NCBI GenBank assembly: GCA_020796225.1
Contig: CM036758.1
Span: 68,027,274 to 68,091,273, forward strand
Direction: 5' to 3'
DNA: 64,000 bases
From: Arion vulgaris
Lineage: Eukaryota > Mollusca > Gastropoda > Stylommatophora > Arionidae
Shown: positions 59,580-64,000 of the stretch, piece by piece
Layout of the letters: each line of letters opens with the position of its first letter
Position numbering within the stretch: position 1 is the stretch's first letter
Position numbers and translations under genes: made by a program
The notes under the pieces: generated by a model
Databases searched by the model: none
What the model was told of the DNA's origin: nothing
Seen by the model: the letters and a program-made list of their open reading frames with translations, nothing else

Positions 59580-60050
59580 TACTCTCTCTCTCTCTCTCTC
59601 TCTTTTTCTCTCTGACTTTTTAACCTGGATTGGGCCATAGGACCTCAACAAACTCATGTAAAGTCTTCCTATCTCTAGCTATCTCCTGCAGCTCCCTCCA
59701 GCTCTTCTTTATATTGTTGATCTCTGCCTCCAAATCTTGTCTCCATGTATTTCTCGGCCTCTCCTTCTTTCGCTGACTCTGTGGGTTCCAGAAAACACAC
59801 TTCTTGTTATATTCCCCTCAGGTTTTTGCAAAGTGTGTCCTATCCAGCACGTTCGTCTTTTTTAACCTCTTGGTATACTGGAATCTGTCTTGTTCCCTCC
59901 ATAAGTTCCTCATTTGTGACCCTATCATACCGTCTCATTCCCTGTATTATTGCGCAGATAACAGTTGATGAATGTTTGTATTTTATGCATTATTATTTTA
60001 GTAGTTCGTCATGTTTCTGACCCATACAGCAGAACTGCTTTAACATTAGA
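59580..60050 (-). mobile_element. LINE-i 3' fragment
   Basis: The minus strand reads D-R-V-T-N-E-E-L-M-E-G-T-R-Q-I-P-V, R-P-R-N-T-W-R-Q-D-L-E-A-E-I-N-N-I-K-K-S-W-R-E-L-Q-E-I-A, V-L-W-P-N-P-G stop, then the (GA)n tail at 59580-59613. A single terminus, unlike 33258-33425. Confidence 0.9.
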
Positions 60051-60137
60051 TAGAGTTACAGTCAGGACAAAATACACAACTTGTTTTAAAAAAAAACTTT
60101 ATAGCCAATATTCGATACAATCATGAGACGACACACG

Positions 60138-60172
60138 ATTGATTGATAGATGGATTGATTGATTGATTGAGG
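60138..60172. repeat. (GATT)n repeat
   Basis: GATTGATTGATAGATGGATT and GATTGATTGATTGA, possibly the tail of a lost minus-strand SINE-D. Confidence 0.9.
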
Positions 60173-61224
60173 AGCGTAAAAGAAATAGTTCACAATATAT
60201 AATCAATGTATGTTTTCTATTAAAAGTGTATGGCCAGAAAGATTTCAATTCGATGAAAATGATTTCAAAAGAAATGGTAAAGACAATTTAGCAAGAAAAT
60301 GAACGCAGTATATATAAGTAGCAAGAACTTGTATGTCAAACCAAACAAATTGTAAGAAATTACTATTATGACATAGACCATACAATCCATTAGAGACAAA
60401 CCTTAGATATAACAACTTCAATTTTGTTTATTCAGTTTTGTCTCGACACTAACCATTACCCCGATTTCATATAAAATATGCAGTTCATGTTAGTTGCATT
60501 TCTATTCATATGTCCTACTCTTCTCACATATATAGTAGCTGATTGCACATTTTATATTCAACATGGACCCTAACCGAGACTAGTTAACCTATTCAATTCG
60601 GTTCTCTGGATGCAGATCAGCCAATACGTTACCACAAAAGAAGACTGTTAGACGGCTTGCAGATCGTGAATAGTGGCTTACAGTATTCTTCTCTTGTAGT
60701 GGTCACTGTGGGTACGCTATCAATTATAAAAGATTATGAGACGAATAACATTCAAAGAAAAGTATTGAATAAATTTGTCAGAAATTGTGTGTTATGTATT
60801 CGCAATAATATGACCAGCGATATTCTGTTGACGTTCACAAAAGTATACAATGTGGATGATAGAAATGCAGTCAGTTAAAGATGTAATCGATTATATATAT
60901 ATATATATATATATGAATAAATTAACAAAGTCGATATTTCTTTCTGGTCAATATGTGAAATAAATGACACATTTGATGAAATGATCAATTGAACAAGATC
61001 AATTTTTGTTCAATCTGTGATAAAGGCGTGCAGAATTATTCTAGACAATCTGACTGACTTAAGAATATTTATGTTTGGTGTAAGTATCCCCAGTAGTTTT
61101 ATTTATTCTTTTTAGCGTGCGATGTCCCTCTCGTGTATTGATGTTCTCTTATGAAAACATTTTAAGAAAAATGATATGTATATGTATATGTATATATATA
61201 TGTATATGTATATATAGTTAGTGA
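60173..61224. other. Unassigned A+T-rich stretch with AT microsatellites
   Basis: AT runs at about 60892-60914 and a TATATG run at 61175-61215. The 73-codon frame at 60657-60878 is unrecognised. No element partner. Confidence 0.5.
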
Positions 61225-61870
61225 GAAGGATTTGCTTTTTAATGTAAGTGTTACAAAAGAGTTCTCCGTGTGTATATCATGGACATAGAAGTGAAAAGAA
61301 AGAAATGGCAATAAGGAACTCAAAATCAAAGAAAACTGGCAGATGCTATAAATAAGAATGAGAAACTTGAAGTATATATATAGGTACTCGAAGGTATCGG
61401 TGGCTGAGCGGTTAAGCCCTTTGCCTTGCGAGTCGAAGGTCGTGGGTTCGAATCTGGGCCGCGGCTTTCTGTTCCGAGTGCAGTTTTTCCAGAGACCCTA
61501 GGATTGTTGCTGGAGCTACGGAGTTCGTGCTTGTGCAATACTCTCGGCAGGTGGCGTGCAATTTCTGCGGAGAGGGACTGAGACATATGGGGTAAAACCC
61601 GGTGCAATGAAGTCAATCCTTCGGCTTTAAAACCCTTTTAAAAACTCGAAATTTTGGAGAAGAATATTATGTAAGGACGCATCCCGATATAGAGGAAAAC
61701 CGAAAGACAACAGAGAAGATGGATACAGGATGAGACTGATAATTTGAGCCTAACGACTGATGAGACTGATAATTTGAGCCTAACGACTGATGAGACGGGG
61801 TATCTAACTACTGAGAAGAAGAAAGTCCTACGATAACAAGGGTTTAAAAGTTCTGCTCAAGACTAGATAT
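61225..61870 (+). mobile_element. LINE-h fragment split by SINE-B
   Basis: AAGTGTTACAAAAGAGTTCT, AACTCAAAATCAAAGAAAAC, TGGCAGATGCTATAAATAAG match 53250-53360. After the SINE-B insert the text continues with a decayed M-E-D-A-S-R-Y-R-G-K-P-K-D region, two TGAGACTGATAATTTGAGCC duplicates (61731 and 61762) and GGTTTAAAAGTTCTGCTCAA. Confidence 0.85.
61393..61643 (+). mobile_element. SINE-B retroposon, complete
   Basis: Perfect A box TGGCTGAGCGG (61401-61411) and B box GGTTCGAATCT (61445-61455). The body is CCAGAGACCCTAGGATTGTT, GAGCTACGGAGTTCGTGCTT, CTCGGCAGGTGGCGTGCAAT, GGTGCAATGAAGTCAATCCT, ending CCCTTTTAAA. The flanking ACTCGAA occurs at 61386-61392 and 61644-61650. Best SINE-B copy. Confidence 0.93.
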
Positions 61871-61944
61871 TTCATGATGGTGACAGCAAGCTACTGCACA
61901 TGCTGTAACCTATCAGTTAGCCCCCATTGTTAAGGCACCCAACC

Positions 61945-62430
61945 ATCTCACTGACAGTTAGACATCAGATTATCAACAGTATTTTCAATACAACTTTGTG
62001 TTACCAGAGCCAAACATGGACAATGAGAAACATGCATTAACCAAAAATAACTTTACGTAAAATAGTCTGCCTACGACAAGTTACCAACAATAATATAAAA
62101 AATAGCCACCAACATCAGCATCAGAAAGAATGTTGACACAGCACCTTGCTTGAGTTACATTGAGAAATACAGAATGAAATGGTTTTGCCCCTTAATAAAA
62201 ATGCTTCCAAACTCCACAGTATACAGAGTCTTCTACAACAGAACATCAGGAAAGAAGGAGTGGAAGCCAACGAAAAATATGGTTAGATGGCATAGCAGAA
62301 TCCTATCAAAAATAAAAAAATAACTATCACACTTGCCACTAGAACAGCGCAAGCCAAAAACAGAAAACTACGACACTGTGAAACAACCTGGTATCAATGT
62401 AATAACAAATCAAGAAGAAGAAGACAAGGC
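61945..62430 (+). mobile_element. LINE-e 3' fragment
   Basis: The plus strand reads L-C-Y-Q-S-Q-T-W-T-M-R (C-Y-Q-C-Q-T-W equivalent), N-I-S-I-R-K-N-V-D-T-A-P-C-L-S-Y-I, E-K-Y-R-M-K-W-F-C, E-R-S-G-S-Q-R-K-I-W-L-D-G-I-A-E-S-Y-Q, C-terminal R-K-L-R-H-C-E-T-T-W. GAAGAAGAAGAC tail. Frameshifted. Confidence 0.9.
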
Positions 62431-62539
62431 CGAGCCGTAGCCAGGATAGAACATTTGGTTTTCAAATATAGCAAAATGATGGTAACCCGGTTTCGTTTGA
62501 GTGGATGTCGTTTATATACGTTTTTAATCTCCGGAGTCT

Positions 62540-62912
62540 TACGTAGATCTACTGTCCTGGGCATGCGGGTGTTTGCGGTAATAAGAGAGCGGACAGGCTT
62601 GCATCAACAGCATCGATTGTTGGGAGTAGAAGATCGATAAGGGGATGTTTTTCTGTCTCTTCGCGACTGTCTGTTGGATGATGACACTAAAATAAATATT
62701 GAATCAATCTAACGATTTAAGCAGTTTGGAGCTACCTGTTGTACAGGTAGAACTGGATGCCTGACGGGCAGAGTGAGGAGTGTGTTTAATCAGCGAGCCA
62801 CGAGAACCATCAGTATGCATAGTTTTCGATATATGTTGGGGGAGACTGAGCTCTTATGGGCCTGCCCGGAGTGCAATGAAAACAGATTAGTAACCAATAA
62901 CCAATCTGGTTT
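62540..62912 (+). mobile_element. LINE-g2 3' fragment
   Basis: CTGTCCTGGGCATGCGGGTG (P-G-H-A-G equivalent), AGAGAGCGGACAGGCTTGCA, GGGGATGTTTTTCTGTCTCT, GGTAGAACTGGATGCCTGAC, GACTGAGCTCTTATGGGCCT, ending GTAACCAATAACCAATCTGG. In line with 37877-38216 but frameshifted. Confidence 0.92.
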
Positions 62913-63211
62913 CAATGTACGCACTCCACATTCCATACGTTGCATGATATAAGGCACTGACCAGTCTACCTGTCACATACTTTGATTTTGAAATGTAAAG
63001 TGGCAAACATTTTACACCCTCCAGACTACAACAGCTAATATTCATTACTAAATGTTCATCTCTTTATTAAACTAAGAATATAACAAATATATTATTTTTG
63101 ATATCTCCGGTCAGATTAAAATATATATTTTACATAAACTAAAAACTGTATGATTGGATTTCTCCTAGAACTGTCATCTTCATGTCTTGTGTAAACTTCA
63201 TATTTCAATAT

Positions 63212-63445
63212 GAACTTCATCAAGAAACAACAAATTAAATGGTTCGGTCACATAAGCAGATTACCAACAGACAGTGTCTCTCAAAGAGCATTGTTACTCC
63301 GATACAATGGATAGAAAGCAAAAGACCGGCCACGTAAAAAGGGTGTAGCAGAGCTAACAGAGGTGACGAAAGCCACTGTTTAGGAAGCGCACATAAAAGC
63401 TCATTCTAAAAATCTCTTCTTATCCTGACGTTGTGAAGCAAACAA
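63212..63445 (+). mobile_element. LINE-b 3' fragment
   Basis: AACTTCATCAAGAAACAACA, AATGGTTCGGTCACATAAGC, GACAGTGTCTCTCAAAGAGC, CCGGCCACGTAAAAAGGGTG, AAATCTCTTCTTATCCTGAC. One tail unit only. Confidence 0.92.
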
Positions 63446-63828
63446 AACATGATTGAAGAAAAGAACGAAAGACACAATACATCAACACTCTCTCAAATTA
63501 AAGTATTAACAGAACTGTCAGATTTTATACAAAATTATTCATAAAATCATCCACATAAATTCCACTTTTGTCGTAGCCTGTGATTTGAAGCTGTGGCAGT
63601 GTGATAATGCGACATTACGCTAGACGGACAGTCACAAGTAACGTGTTATTGACGATATAATTAATACGACATTAATGAGCGCTGAGGTTTGTTGCATAAA
63701 TGGAATAGACGCTAAACGAAAAAAAGTGTTAGAAAATATTAGAAATTTTTGCACAACGATATCGTTTTTTTGTTAAATGAAAAAAAAGTGTTATTTTAAA
63801 GTTAGTTTGATTCTTTCTTAACACTTGG
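63446..63828. other. Unassigned A+T-rich stretch
   Basis: No recognised element. Confidence 0.4.
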
Positions 63829-63917
63829 TGGTCTTTGTGGTGTAGAGGTAAAGTGTACCTTTCTCGTGCTAAAGGTACGAGGTTCGTTAACTCGTGAATC
63901 AATCTATATATTTGTTC
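63829..63917 (+). mobile_element. SINE-D head
   Basis: GTGGTCTTTGTGGTGTAGAG (A box TGGTGTAGAGG), TTTCTCGTGCTAAAGGTACG and AGGTTCGTTAAC (B box). Interrupted at about 63917 by LINE-g2. Confidence 0.85.
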
Positions 63918-64000
63918 AATAAGGGGGATATTCTTCGGTTTCTTCGAGACTCTCTGTTGGATGAGGACACTAGAATCGATGTTGAATCGATCAAGCGATT
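63918..64000 (+). mobile_element. LINE-g2 fragment running off the window
   Basis: AATAAGGGGGATATTCTTCG, CGAGACTCTCTGTTGGATGA, CGATGTTGAATCGATCAAGC match 37945-38025. Its 5' truncation lies inside a SINE-D head, and the rest lies beyond the right edge. Confidence 0.92.

Noticed and set aside
61393..61470. Functional tRNA gene
   Set aside because: A and B boxes are present, but the cloverleaf does not close and a SINE body follows. The same applies to 3620, 43857, 53900 and 58740.
1..64000. LTR retrotransposon or endogenous retrovirus
   Set aside because: No long direct terminal repeats, primer-binding site, protease or integrase text was seen; all RT-related text is of non-LTR type.
1..64000. 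Bacterial contamination or plasmid segment
   Set aside because: No long dense coding, ribosome-binding sites or operons; tRNA-headed SINEs and LINEs throughout show an animal nuclear genome.

Overview
This window is eukaryotic, almost certainly animal, gene-poor and packed with repeats. I found no convincing host gene, rRNA, functional tRNA, CRISPR array or operon. The taxon is inferred only from style: an A+T-rich sequence crowded with tRNA-headed SINEs, 5'-truncated non-LTR retrotransposons, hAT/mariner-type MITEs and Penelope-like pieces suits a mollusc or another lophotrochozoan, but nothing here proves it. Family names used below (RetA1-A5, SINE-B to SINE-G, LINE-a to LINE-k) are local labels for this window only.

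The commonest element is RetA. It is a short retroposon of about 250-340 bp beginning CGCCCG(A/T)GTG, with a conserved block GCATGTCGTAAGAGGCGACT, and usually ending in (GAA)n or (GA)n. About thirty copies or fragments occur on both strands. Their 5' parts are alike, but at least five different 3' bodies follow (A1-A5). Several copies have 9-13 bp target-site duplications (TSDs), so they moved by retroposition. The A5 body carries a conserved reading frame ending in an 88-bp duplicated tail. Six further tRNA-headed SINE families (B-G) carry recognisable A and B boxes; SINE-D ends in (TCAA)n.

Non-LTR (LINE) remnants of about ten groups are nearly all 3' fragments encoding the region after the reverse transcriptase (motifs such as CYQCQTW, KWFGH, GRPRxxW). 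One keeps an FADD catalytic box (about 22,590, minus strand) and one keeps an RNase H-like domain (20,340-21,400). Several end in expanded tandem copies of their own 3' terminus. DNA transposons are two hAT-derived elements with 8-bp TSDs (1213-1600; 36016-36456), a small hAT-type MITE family (23424-23599; 54597-54768) and a TA-flanked MITE with perfect 25-bp inverted repeats (58036-58298). Three Penelope-like pieces carry a hammerhead-like core; the best is a 371-bp foldback with a perfect 12-bp TSD (20813-21183).

Layout: 0-7.3 kb decamer satellite, LINE-a, hAT, RetA/SINE cluster and trinucleotide array; 7.3-20 kb old LINEs and SINEs; 20-25 kb Penelope in an RNase H LINE, LINE-d, MITE and a RetA copy with an internal 50-bp array; 25-40 kb nested SINE-D/RetA and composite LINE-b; 40-50 kb LINE-a, minisatellites and SINEs; 50-64 kb LINE-e/h/i/b fragments, MITEs, RetA5 and a LINE-g copy running off the right edge. 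The nesting allows a relative chronology: LINE and SINE-D copies are commonly the hosts, while RetA and Penelope-like pieces are commonly the inserts.
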